The position numbers were made by a program, and so were the translations under genes. 51,178 nucleotides of DNA, from contig JAGXOA010000204.1 in NCBI GenBank assembly GCA_019894715.1, positions 1 to 51,178 on the forward strand. The letters are read 5' to 3'. This DNA comes from Promethearchaeota archaeon (GTDB taxonomy: Archaea; Asgardarchaeota; Lokiarchaeia; Sigyniarchaeales; SOKP01). How positions within the stretch are numbered: position 1 is the first letter of the stretch; every line of letters begins with the position of its first letter. Positions 1 through 7,826 of the stretch are shown piece after piece. Below the pieces are notes generated by a model, which ran no database searches, was not told the DNA's origin, and saw only the letters and a list, made by a program, of their open reading frames with translations.

Positions 1-195
1 TGTGACTGTGGAAGTCATATTGATCGAGATCTTAATTCAGCGATTAATATTATGGTATCTTTCCTTGATATAAAGGATACCTTTGATTTCCTATCGCATC
101 AATCCTCTGTGGACGAGGAATCATTCCTATCACATTGGGATGGTTTTCTACGACATACAGACCAATCCGTACTAGAAGCGATTGTGCACTCGTAG
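1..195 (+). CDS. tnpB: TnpB (IS200/IS605-IS607 OrfB) C-terminal fragment, cut by window edge
   Basis: The reading frame is open from base 1 to the TAG at 193-195 (64 residues). It begins CDCGSHIDRDLNSAINI: the second half of the TnpB zinc ribbon (CxCG) followed by the RuvC-III motif DRDLNSAINI, whose first Asp is catalytic. TnpB proteins are RNA-guided nucleases encoded by IS605/IS607 elements, and their guide (omega) RNA comes from the transcript running into the element's right end, which is visible just downstream. The tail after RuvC-III is about 45 residues and keeps an open frame, so this copy may be intact upstream. The left part lies outside the window, so it is not possible to say whether a TnpA accompanies it. 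Confidence 0.88.
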   Translation, partial: CDCGSHIDRDLNSAINIMVSFLDIKDTFDFLSHQSSVDEESFLSHWDGFLRHTDQSVLEAIVHS

Positions 196-229
196 GAAGC
201 CACGGCCTTTAGGCCGTGTGTAGTTCACT
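196..229 (+). mobile_element. Right end of the TnpB element / 3' part of omega RNA
   Basis: Directly after the tnpB stop there is a perfect 8-bp hairpin, CACGGCCT (201-208), loop TT, AGGCCGTG (211-218), followed by TGTAGTTCAC. The sequence context (AAGC-hairpin-GTAGTTCA) is what IS605/IS607-type right ends and omega-RNA 3' ends look like. The element boundary is inferred to fall near the TTCAC at about 224-228, because a host reading frame resumes there. The guide segment would lie just outside the end. Confidence 0.6.
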
Positions 230-316
230 CCTATCTTTTCTGAATATTTTATTGGAGAAATAGGTGGAATAATTTTAATTGTTGCTGGTGCATATAAATT
301 AAAACAACAAATGTAA
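230..316 (+). pseudogene. 3' tail of a membrane protein gene truncated by the TnpB element
   Basis: Right after the inferred element end a frame is open to the TAA at 314-316. It encodes a charged stretch and one hydrophobic helix (GGIILIVAGAYKL) with a short basic C-terminus. It has no start of its own and reads like the last membrane span of a larger protein whose front was separated by the insertion. The parent family is not recognisable from about 28 residues. Confidence 0.4.
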
Positions 317-328
317 TTTTTTTTTTTT
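317..328 (+). terminator. Oligo-T terminator (T12)
   Basis: A run of 12 T follows the TAA at 314-316 immediately. Archaeal RNA polymerase terminates at oligo-T tracts without needing a hairpin, so this is a likely terminator of the gene whose tail is at 230-316. Confidence 0.5.
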
Positions 329-403
329 ATATTAGATAAGCCCTAAATTATTAATTGATTCCCTAATCTTAAATACAGGAATAGCTTTTATTGATGAAAT
401 AGT

Positions 404-1291
404 ATGGATAATATTCATTTAGCACCAATGAAGAATATTTCTTGTTGGGCTTTTAGGAACTCATTTAGACATATTTCAAATAGTTATACTGAAATGCTAA
501 ATCTTAATTCTTTATTGCATAAAAAACAAAAAGCATCTAAATTAATTGATACATATAAAATACCTAATCAAAATCAATGGCTCCAAGTATTAACTCATAA
601 TCTTTCAGATATGAATGATTTACCCAATTTTATTAAAGAGTTTCAAAATAAATATCCGGAGAAAAAGTATATTTATGGAATAAATTTAAATGCTTGTTGT
701 CCAGATTTAGGTGTTATCGCAGCTGGAGATGGTGCTGCTTTAATAAAACGTACGAAAAGACTTATAGATCTATTTAAAATATTTTTAAGGGCCTCAAGTA
801 CCGATTTCTTACGTATTAGTTGCAAAATTCGATTGGGAATAAATCTACAAGAAATGAAACATAATAAGGTACTAAATTTTATTAAAGAACTTGATAATAT
901 AGATGATGATCGGATTTCACCGACTATAATTCATTTTCGCCATGCACAACAAAATTCTGATAGCACACCTCATTGGGAAATAATTGAGGATTTATTAAAT
1001 TGTGATCATAAGATAATTATTAATGGAGGGATAGGATCTATCAATGATATCCATAAAATTCAAACCTATCTTTCAGATAATGTAAGAGAGAAATGGAATG
1101 AAAGACTATCAGGAATTATGATAGGAAAAGCGGTTCTAAAAAATCCTATCTGTATAGAATCTATTTCAAATATCTCTAAAAAGAAAGTTAGTTTAAAATA
1201 TTGGAAAGATCAATTTATCAGAGGTTTAAAGGAGCATCCTCCATCTTATCGTTTCATTAAAGAACTTAATAGGACATATCAAATTGATTAA
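404..1291 (+). CDS. Dihydrouridine synthase (Dus)-like TIM-barrel flavoprotein
   Basis: This 295-residue protein has the Dus signature in order: LAPM near the N-terminus (FMN-binding strand 1), NLNACCPD around residues 94-101 with GDGAAL shortly after (compare NxGCPxxxxxxxGxGAxL, where the Cys is the catalytic acid for uridine reduction), KIRLG in the middle, IIHFRHAQQ (compare TVHGRT) and INGGI (compare NGDI). Such enzymes reduce uridine to dihydrouridine in tRNA using FMN and NADPH. The match is distant: the usual C-terminal helical tRNA-binding domain is short, and the PM-to-strand-2 region is rearranged. It could be a divergent archaeal Dus or a related flavoprotein of other specificity. 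It is convergent with the cofE-like gene, with 9 bp between the stops. Confidence 0.68.
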   Translation: MDNIHLAPMKNISCWAFRNSFRHISNSYTEMLNLNSLLHKKQKASKLIDTYKIPNQNQWLQVLTHNLSDMNDLPNFIKEFQNKYPEKKYIYGINLNACCPDLGVIAAGDGAALIKRTKRLIDLFKIFLRASSTDFLRISCKIRLGINLQEMKHNKVLNFIKELDNIDDDRISPTIIHFRHAQQNSDSTPHWEIIEDLLNCDHKIIINGGIGSINDIHKIQTYLSDNVREKWNERLSGIMIGKAVLKNPICIESISNISKKKVSLKYWKDQFIRGLKEHPPSYRFIKELNRTYQID

Positions 1292-1300
1292 AAAATAAAA

Positions 1301-2098
1301 TTAATTTATTTTTTCCTTCAATTTATCTTTTTCCAGAAGATATTTAGAGAATATATTCATATATAAGCATTCTTCTGGAGTTAATTCTGGAGTTAATTTT
1401 GGATCATCTGTGAAGTTGACATTGACCCCTTTTATTATAGTTATAGGAGTTTGTTGATTTCCTTCATTAAGCATGAATTGTGCCGCACTTGCTAAATCAT
1501 CTGCTACTGCTCTTAAAGTTATTTTTAATGGTCTATCAAATAAATCTGGTTTTCCTCTCATATCCTCAATAGGTTCAAATCCAGCTGTCGAAACGGCTAT
1601 TCCAATTGTACCTTTTCTAAGAGGTTGAACTCTTGAATCAGCTATAATGATTCCAAGATCATGAATTTTAAAATGACTTTTAATTTCCTTATAATAATTC
1701 CATGCTGTCTCTTTTAGATTTTCAGGTAAAAGCACAACATTTCCCTCCCCCGCATTTGATTGATCTATTCCTGAATTTGCTATAAGAAAGTCGTTTACTT
1801 TAGTTAAAATGACATGTTTCATACCTCCCAATATCATTTTAGCTTCTTGAAGGATCAACTCAACAAATCTTTCATCCATATCATATTCTTTAGATAAATT
1901 TATAGCCTTTTCTGATATTTTTTCTATTTCAGAAAGATTTACTATTCTTCCTTGAGAAGTAGCAACAACTTTTTCAGATATAACTAAAATATCTCCATTT
2001 TCTATTGTAATATTTGCTTCTTTTAATGAATTAATAAGAATTTTCAATAGAGGATCTTTTTTCTTAATAAGAGGTAACTTAACTGAAATTAAATTCAT
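1301..2098 (-). CDS. cofE: Coenzyme F420-0:L-glutamate ligase family protein (CofE-like)
   Basis: CofE adds L-glutamate residues to F420-0 with GTP, the last steps of F420 synthesis. The 265-residue length is normal for archaeal CofE. Motifs seen: GDILVISEKVVATSQGRIV near residue 35 (first CofE strand-helix), NSGIDQSN at about 108-115 (canonical AGIDxSN), VVLLPEN, the IIIADSR metal/GTP region, then GTIGIAVSTAGFEPIEDMRG, AVADDLASAAQFM and IIKGV. One difference is visible: where many CofE proteins have DTxGRPWRxG, this one has DSRVQPLRKG, so substrate preference may differ. It is transcribed away from metG, 130 bp downstream of the metG stop, with an oligo-T tract between them. Confidence 0.78.
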   Translation of the reverse strand: MNLISVKLPLIKKKDPLLKILINSLKEANITIENGDILVISEKVVATSQGRIVNLSEIEKISEKAINLSKEYDMDERFVELILQEAKMILGGMKHVILTKVNDFLIANSGIDQSNAGEGNVVLLPENLKETAWNYYKEIKSHFKIHDLGIIIADSRVQPLRKGTIGIAVSTAGFEPIEDMRGKPDLFDRPLKITLRAVADDLASAAQFMLNEGNQQTPITIIKGVNVNFTDDPKLTPELTPEECLYMNIFSKYLLEKDKLKEKIN

Positions 2099-2176
2099 GC
2101 AATAAATAAAATTTTTCTTACTTTAAATCAGTTTTGAAGAGAAGATAATATCAATATAGAGACTTATAGATTAGAT

Positions 2177-2185
2177 AAAAAAAAA
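2177..2185 (-). terminator. Oligo-T terminator after metG
   Basis: On the minus strand this is a T9 tract, 43 nt beyond the metG stop and before the cofE start. It is a plausible archaeal terminator separating the two genes. Confidence 0.4.
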
Positions 2186-2228
2186 GATTATAGAAATAGT
2201 ATAAAACATAGTTAAAACATTTAAAATT

Positions 2229-4154
2229 TTATTGAATTTTAGATCCTATATTTACATCTTTGTCTGGTGTTAATATTGACACCAATTTACCATCATCTGC
2301 AGCAAGTAACATTCCTTGACTTAAAATTCCTCTGATTTTTCTAGGTTTTAAATTGATGAGAAGAGTAATTTTTTTCCCTTTTAATTCCTTAATTTCATAA
2401 TATTCTGCTAATCCAGCCACAATTATTCTCTTTTCAGTACCAATATCCACTGTTAATTTATATAGCTTATCAGCATTTTCAACTTTCTCAATATCCTCTA
2501 TTGAACCAATCCTTATGTCTAATCTTTTAAATTCATCATAAGTGATATAATCTTCAGTTTCTTTTTCTTGTTCAGATTCCATGATTATCTCAAGTTTAGG
2601 AAATAATACTTCCTTTTTATTTATTTGCCCTATAATATTTGGATTAAAATCTAGATCATTAAAATTATAATCTTTATCATTACCTATAAGTTCCATCATT
2701 TTTTTTGATATAGAAGGAATGAAAGGTTTTAAATAAATGGCAATAATTCTTAGTCCTTCCAATAAAACATATAATGTTGTTGAATATTCCTCTATATTAT
2801 TATTTTTTTTAAGTTCCCATGGTTTTCGATCATTAATGAATTTATTCGTTAATTTTACAAATTCCCATACTCTATCTAATGCTTTATTGATTTGAAAACT
2901 ATCAAAAAAAATTTTAATTTCATCAACAAAATAAAATTCTTTTACATATTTTTTATCAACATCACTTAAGGAATATAAAGATGGATATTTCAATTCAAAA
3001 TCCTTTTCAATAAAAGTTAAGACTCTCAATACTAAATTACCTAGATCATTACCAAGAACATTATTATAGATTTGTATCAAATCATTTTCTGAAAATGAAC
3101 CATCATCATAGGTTGAAATATTCTTTAGTAAATAAAACCTAAATGTAGGTACACCATATTTTTCTAATAAAATTAAAGGATCTGAGACATTACCAATTGA
3201 TTTTCCTATTTTTAATCCTTCTACGGTAAGGAAGCCATGAATAAATAATTTATTAGGTAATTGAAGCCCTGCAGAGAGAAGAATTGCTGGCCAATATATT
3301 GCATGGAATTTGACTATATCCTTTCCTATTAAATGAATATTTGCAGGCCATATTAAATTAAATTCTTTTGATGAGAATTCATATCCTACGTTTGTTATAT
3401 AGTTTGAAAGAGCATCTGCCCAAACATACATCACATGATCTTTATCATTTGGAACAGGAATACCCCATGGCATTTTTTCTTTTTGTCTTGAAAAACTAAT
3501 ATCGTCCAGACCATCTTTGAGAATATTTACTATTTCAGATTTGCGTCTTTTTGGAATTATCTGGATCTCATCTTTCTCATAGATTTTTATAAGCCTCTCA
3601 ATGTATTTACTTAATTTAAAAAAGTAATTTTCTTCTCTAAGTGTTATAATCTCTCGATTTGGATGATTTGGACATTTATTTTCAACTAATTCATTGAATG
3701 ATTTGTAAGCTTCACATCCAATACAATATAATCCATTATATGTACCTTTATATATATCTCCTTTATCTGCTAAGGTTTTCCACAACTTAGAAGCTCCTTT
3801 CTTATGGATTTCAGAAGTAGTTCTAACATACTTATCAAAACTAATATTTAATGTTCTATAAAAATCTAAAAATGCTTGATAGTTCTCGTTTAATAAATCT
3901 TTAACATCCATTCCTTTCTCTTGTGCTGTGTTCAAGATTTTTAAACCATGTTCATCAGCACCTGTTTGAAAGACTAAACTTTCACCAAATAACCTATAAA
4001 ATCTAGCAAGACAATCAGCTTGAATTATTTCTAAAGCATGTCCCATATGTGGTTTTCCATTAAGGTAAGCTATCGCCGTTGTAATATAAAAACTTTTTTT
4101 TTTAAAAGAAATCAACTCTTTAACTATAATTCCTATAATATTTATTGTAATCAT
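2229..4154 (-). CDS. metG: Methionyl-tRNA synthetase with C-terminal EMAP/Trbp tRNA-binding domain
   Basis: Class I aminoacyl-tRNA synthetase charging tRNA-Met. Seen: FYITTAIAYLNGKPHMGHA with the HIGH-type motif HMGH (residues 36-39), TGADEHG, a Cys-containing knuckle (YCIGCEAY, later CPNHP), VMYVWADALSNY, and the KMSKS-type loop as KIGKSIGN. The catalytic body is followed by an anticodon-binding helical domain (NDRKPWELKK) and, from about residue 535, a Trbp111/EMAP-II OB fold (DIRIGSIEDIEKVENADKLY, then GLAEYY and GMLLAA). Full-length for a MetG with this appendage. The annotated start adds about 20 residues before the conserved FYITT; the TTG at residue 15 is an equally possible start. The single-knuckle layout resembles bacterial enzymes, but no tree was made. 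Confidence 0.95.
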   Translation of the reverse strand: MITINIIGIIVKELISFKKKSFYITTAIAYLNGKPHMGHALEIIQADCLARFYRLFGESLVFQTGADEHGLKILNTAQEKGMDVKDLLNENYQAFLDFYRTLNISFDKYVRTTSEIHKKGASKLWKTLADKGDIYKGTYNGLYCIGCEAYKSFNELVENKCPNHPNREIITLREENYFFKLSKYIERLIKIYEKDEIQIIPKRRKSEIVNILKDGLDDISFSRQKEKMPWGIPVPNDKDHVMYVWADALSNYITNVGYEFSSKEFNLIWPANIHLIGKDIVKFHAIYWPAILLSAGLQLPNKLFIHGFLTVEGLKIGKSIGNVSDPLILLEKYGVPTFRFYLLKNISTYDDGSFSENDLIQIYNNVLGNDLGNLVLRVLTFIEKDFELKYPSLYSLSDVDKKYVKEFYFVDEIKIFFDSFQINKALDRVWEFVKLTNKFINDRKPWELKKNNNIEEYSTTLYVLLEGLRIIAIYLKPFIPSISKKMMELIGNDKDYNFNDLDFNPNIIGQINKKEVLFPKLEIIMESEQEKETEDYITYDEFKRLDIRIGSIEDIEKVENADKLYKLTVDIGTEKRIIVAGLAEYYEIKELKGKKITLLINLKPRKIRGILSQGMLLAADDGKLVSILTPDKDVNIGSKIQ

Positions 4155-4314
4155 AAAATAAAAAATCTATTATTGAAATGAAATGATTATGATGGATTAC
4201 TTCCCTACTATCTATTAAATAGATATAATCTTACACTTTCTTGTTTTAATCTTAATAATTTATAAAATTCAATAAATATTTTTTTATTTTTTCCTAAATT
4301 GAATTTAATTAAGA

Positions 4315-5184
4315 ATGGAAAAAATTTATTTTAAATTATTTGATATTTTAGAGATAGGAGACGATTTCCCTACATTAATTATGGGAGTTATTAATCTAAG
4401 TCCGGAATCCTTTTATAAAGGATCTATTTATGAAAATCCAGAGCATATAAAGATTAATGTAAAATCTATAGTAAAAAATGGTGCTAAAATGATTGATTTA
4501 GGTGCGCGATCCACAGCACCATGGTCTAAAAAAATAACAACAAAAGAAGAACTAAAACGATTAATCCCTGCTATGGAAACCGTGTGTAAAATAATATCAA
4601 AGGATATTATTATATCTTTAGACACACAATATAGGGAAGTAGCCGAACCTATCTATGATCTCTCTTTAAAATATAAAAGAAAAATGATTATAAATGATGT
4701 TAGCTGTTTAAAAACAGATAATAAATTACAAAATTTCATTATTGAAAAAGATTTACCAGTAATTTTAATGGCTTCTAAAAAGATTCCAGGAGATTTATGT
4801 ACAATAGAAGAAATTATTAACCAGTTTAACAAAACAATAGCTGAACTTAAATTAAAAGGATATGATTGTAAAAAAATTATCCTAGATCCAGGTATAGGTA
4901 GATGGATTGAAAAAAAAAATTATGTATATGATCTAAAAATAATAGGAAATTTAGATAAGTTGAGAGTGTTTGGATTACCTATACTAGTAGCTCTTTCTAG
5001 AAAATCATTTATTGCTTCAGTGTTAGGTAAATATAAAGATACACCAGAAAAGAGATATAATGGTACATTATCTGCTACAGCAATTTCAATTTACAATGGT
5101 GCTCATATAGTTAGAACACATGATGTAAATAATCAATTAATTGAGATCTCTAAAATTGCCCAAGAAATTAAAAGAAATCATTGA
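4315..5184 (+). CDS. folP: Dihydropteroate synthase-like protein (FolP family)
   Basis: A DHPS-fold TIM barrel of 289 residues. Motifs in order: MGVINLSPESFY (compare GILNVTPDSFS), GAKMIDLGARSTAPW (compare GAxIIDIGGESTRP), IISLDTQ, IINDVS, IILDPGIG (pABA/phosphate site, compare DPGIGF), VALSRKSFI (compare GxSRKSF, where Lys and Arg bind pterin and phosphate) and IVRTHDV (compare RVHDV). The pterin-binding Asp and Asn and the SRKS loop are all kept, so an active pterin-condensing enzyme is expected. In archaea DHPS-like proteins may serve folate or methanopterin-type cofactors, and the sequence alone does not say which. The nearby CofE-like gene also fits a C1/F420 cofactor theme. Confidence 0.85.
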   Translation: MEKIYFKLFDILEIGDDFPTLIMGVINLSPESFYKGSIYENPEHIKINVKSIVKNGAKMIDLGARSTAPWSKKITTKEELKRLIPAMETVCKIISKDIIISLDTQYREVAEPIYDLSLKYKRKMIINDVSCLKTDNKLQNFIIEKDLPVILMASKKIPGDLCTIEEIINQFNKTIAELKLKGYDCKKIILDPGIGRWIEKKNYVYDLKIIGNLDKLRVFGLPILVALSRKSFIASVLGKYKDTPEKRYNGTLSATAISIYNGAHIVRTHDVNNQLIEISKIAQEIKRNH

Positions 5185-5791
5185 AATTTATGATAAATTT
5201 GAGAACGCGGGTTTCTTCATAATAAAGGAAGATTCTAAAAGACTAAGATATTGAATTAACATAAATCTCTTGTCTAATATATTATATATAAAAAATATAT
5301 AACCCTCTTTATTAAGCTAAGACTTTTGTTTCAATAATTTAAAATTAACAATCCTACATCAAATAGAAGATTATTTTTTTTTTTATTTACAATAATATAT
5401 ATCAGTATACTCAAGTAAGTGCAATTTTATATTTCAAAATTATTATTTTAGATACTAACTTCATTAGAATCAGAAAATATCTCTAAGATTATGAGAAATA
5501 TATTCTATGAGGGCTAAATTATAATATCAGCTAACATTAAATTTTTTTACAGGAAGTGTTGTTACGTGAATATAATATTTTAGTTTAGATACATGGAATG
5601 ATTTTACTAAAGCAAATTATAGATTTGGTTTCCAAATTTCTCATAATATCTTATTAAATGGAATTAAAATTTAACCAAGATTAATAAATCAGAATTGACT
5701 TATATTTATTGTAATTCGTAAAATTTTCATAGAAATTTAACTAAATTCAATAATTTTTACTTTTACAAGTATGTATTAGATAAGATCTATT
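5185..5791. other. 607-bp intergenic region upstream of gyrB
   Basis: No open frame with coding character, no tRNA and no repeat of other parts of the window is seen. The stretch is AT-rich with T-tracts near 5372-5383. It must hold the 3' end of the folP-like transcript and the gyrB promoter, but I could not single out a convincing TATA/BRE pair. Confidence 0.5.
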
Positions 5792-7780
5792 ATGTCTGAT
5801 AATAAAAGGAAATACGATGCTGGAGATATTAAAGTCTTAAAGGGACTTGAAGGAGTAAGAAAAAGACCAGCAATGTATATTGGAGATACAGGGAAAAAAG
5901 GTCTTCACCACCTCATTTTTGAAGTAGTAGATAACTCAGTAGATGAAGCTATCGCAGGTTATGCGAGTGAGATAAAAGTAGTATTCAATAAGGATGATTC
6001 TGTATCGATTAAAGATAATGGACGTGGAATTCCAATAGGAAATCATTCTGAATATAAAAGACCTGCTGTTGAAGTTATAATGGAGTTCCTCCATTCAGGA
6101 GGGAAGTTTGACAATAAAAGTTATAAGATCTCGGGAGGTTTACATGGAGTAGGATTATCTGTAGTAAACGCATTAGCAGAATGGCTCGTTATTGAAATTT
6201 ATCGAGATGGATCTTTTTATAAACAAAAATTTTCTCGAGGAGTTAAAGTAAACGAACCTGAAATTAGTGAATCAAATGAATCTGAATCAGGAACTAAAAT
6301 TACATTCTACCCAGATAAAGATATTTTTGATTTTAATCCCGAGGAGAGAGTATTTAATTTTACTACAATCTCTAATCGTATGAGAGAATTAGCTTTTCTA
6401 ACACCCACAGCCAAATTTAAAATTTTAGATAAAAAGACAGAAGAACAAGAGAATTTCTTTTTTCCAGATGGGATTCAAGCTTTTATTCAATTTTTAAATA
6501 AAGAAAAACAACCTTTACATGAGAATATTATTTCCTTTACAGGAACTCTAAAGGATAAAAAGGGAGATGTTGAAGTAGATGTAGCTATGCAGTATAATCA
6601 AGGATATCAAGAGAATTTATTGACATATGCAAATACAATACATACAAGTGAAGGAGGGACATCACTGACAGGCTTTAAATCTGCCCTTACAAGAGTATTT
6701 AACTCATACATAGAAAATAATATGGAAAAAAAATATAAGGATATAACTCTTAGTGGTTCAGATACAAGAGAGGGCTTATCTGCAATAATATCTATTAAAC
6801 TCCCAGATCCACAATTTGAAAGTCAAACTAAAATTAAATTAGGAAATCCTGAAATTCGTCAGATTGTCAGCCAAATTGTTAATGATAAATTAACACAATT
6901 TCTCGAAGAAAATCCTGAGACTGCAAAAAAGATTATATCGAAGACTATTAGTGCAAAACAAGCTAGAGAGGCAGCTCAGAAAGCAAGATCTGTAATTAGA
7001 AGAAAATCCGTCTTAGATTCGGCAAGAATGCCAGGAAAATTAGCAGATTGTTCATCAAATAATCCTGAAGAATGTGAAATATTCATTGTTGAAGGCCCAT
7101 CTGCAGGTGGATCAGCAAAACAAGGAAGAGATCGATCTTATCAAGCGATTTTACCCTTAAGAGGAAAAATTCTTAATGTTGAAAAAGCAAGAATAGACAA
7201 AATACTGCAGAATACTGAAATTCAGGCGATTATTAAAGCTCTTGGTGTGGGAATTCAAGGTATGCCAAATCTTCTAGGAATTGATGAAGATGAAGATGAT
7301 TTTAATATTAAAGATCTAAGATATCATAAAATAATAATCTTTTGTGATGCAGACATTGATGGAGCTCATATTGCTACGCTTCTTCTCACATTCTTTTTTA
7401 GGTTCATGCGTCCTGTTATAGAAGAAGGACATTTATATTTAGCAGTTCCACCATTATACAAAATCTCATATAAGAAAACAAATAATTATGTATATACTGA
7501 TAATCAGAAAGAAGATTATTTTGAAGAATTAAAAAAGAAATATAAATTAAAAAATACAGAATCTATTAAGGTTCAGAGATACAAAGGATTGGGTGAAATG
7601 AATCCTGATGAACTTTATGAAACAACAATGAAAAGAGAAAACAGAACTTTAAAAAGAGTGACATATGAAGATTACCTTGAAAACGATATCATGTTTACTA
7701 AATTAATGGGCAAAGAAGTAACTGCTCGAAAGAAATTTATTATTGAACATTACGATGAAGTAAATGTATTGGATGTTTAG
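5792..7780 (+). CDS. gyrB: DNA gyrase subunit B
   Basis: ATPase and TOPRIM subunit of gyrase, which introduces negative supercoils. Length 662, close to the bacterial short (non-insert) form. Seen: LKGLEGVRKRPAMYIG near the N-terminus, VDNSVDEAIAGYA (Bergerat-fold Glu/Asn), DNGRGIP, GGLHGVGLSVVNALAEWL, QTKIKLGN, and the TOPRIM domain with EGPSAGGSAKQGRDR, LPLRGKILNVEKAR and DADIDGAHI (metal-binding DxDxD), ending with QRYKGLGEMNP. It sits directly before gyrA in the same orientation. Gyrase in archaea is generally regarded as acquired from bacteria; base composition and codon use here look like the neighbouring genes, so any transfer is old. Confidence 0.97.
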   Translation: MSDNKRKYDAGDIKVLKGLEGVRKRPAMYIGDTGKKGLHHLIFEVVDNSVDEAIAGYASEIKVVFNKDDSVSIKDNGRGIPIGNHSEYKRPAVEVIMEFLHSGGKFDNKSYKISGGLHGVGLSVVNALAEWLVIEIYRDGSFYKQKFSRGVKVNEPEISESNESESGTKITFYPDKDIFDFNPEERVFNFTTISNRMRELAFLTPTAKFKILDKKTEEQENFFFPDGIQAFIQFLNKEKQPLHENIISFTGTLKDKKGDVEVDVAMQYNQGYQENLLTYANTIHTSEGGTSLTGFKSALTRVFNSYIENNMEKKYKDITLSGSDTREGLSAIISIKLPDPQFESQTKIKLGNPEIRQIVSQIVNDKLTQFLEENPETAKKIISKTISAKQAREAAQKARSVIRRKSVLDSARMPGKLADCSSNNPEECEIFIVEGPSAGGSAKQGRDRSYQAILPLRGKILNVEKARIDKILQNTEIQAIIKALGVGIQGMPNLLGIDEDEDDFNIKDLRYHKIIIFCDADIDGAHIATLLLTFFFRFMRPVIEEGHLYLAVPPLYKISYKKTNNYVYTDNQKEDYFEELKKKYKLKNTESIKVQRYKGLGEMNPDELYETTMKRENRTLKRVTYEDYLENDIMFTKLMGKEVTARKKFIIEHYDEVNVLDV

Positions 7781-7826
7781 ATTAAAAGTTTTCTAAATAA
7801 GAAGAATCTTAAAAGGTGTAAAGAAA

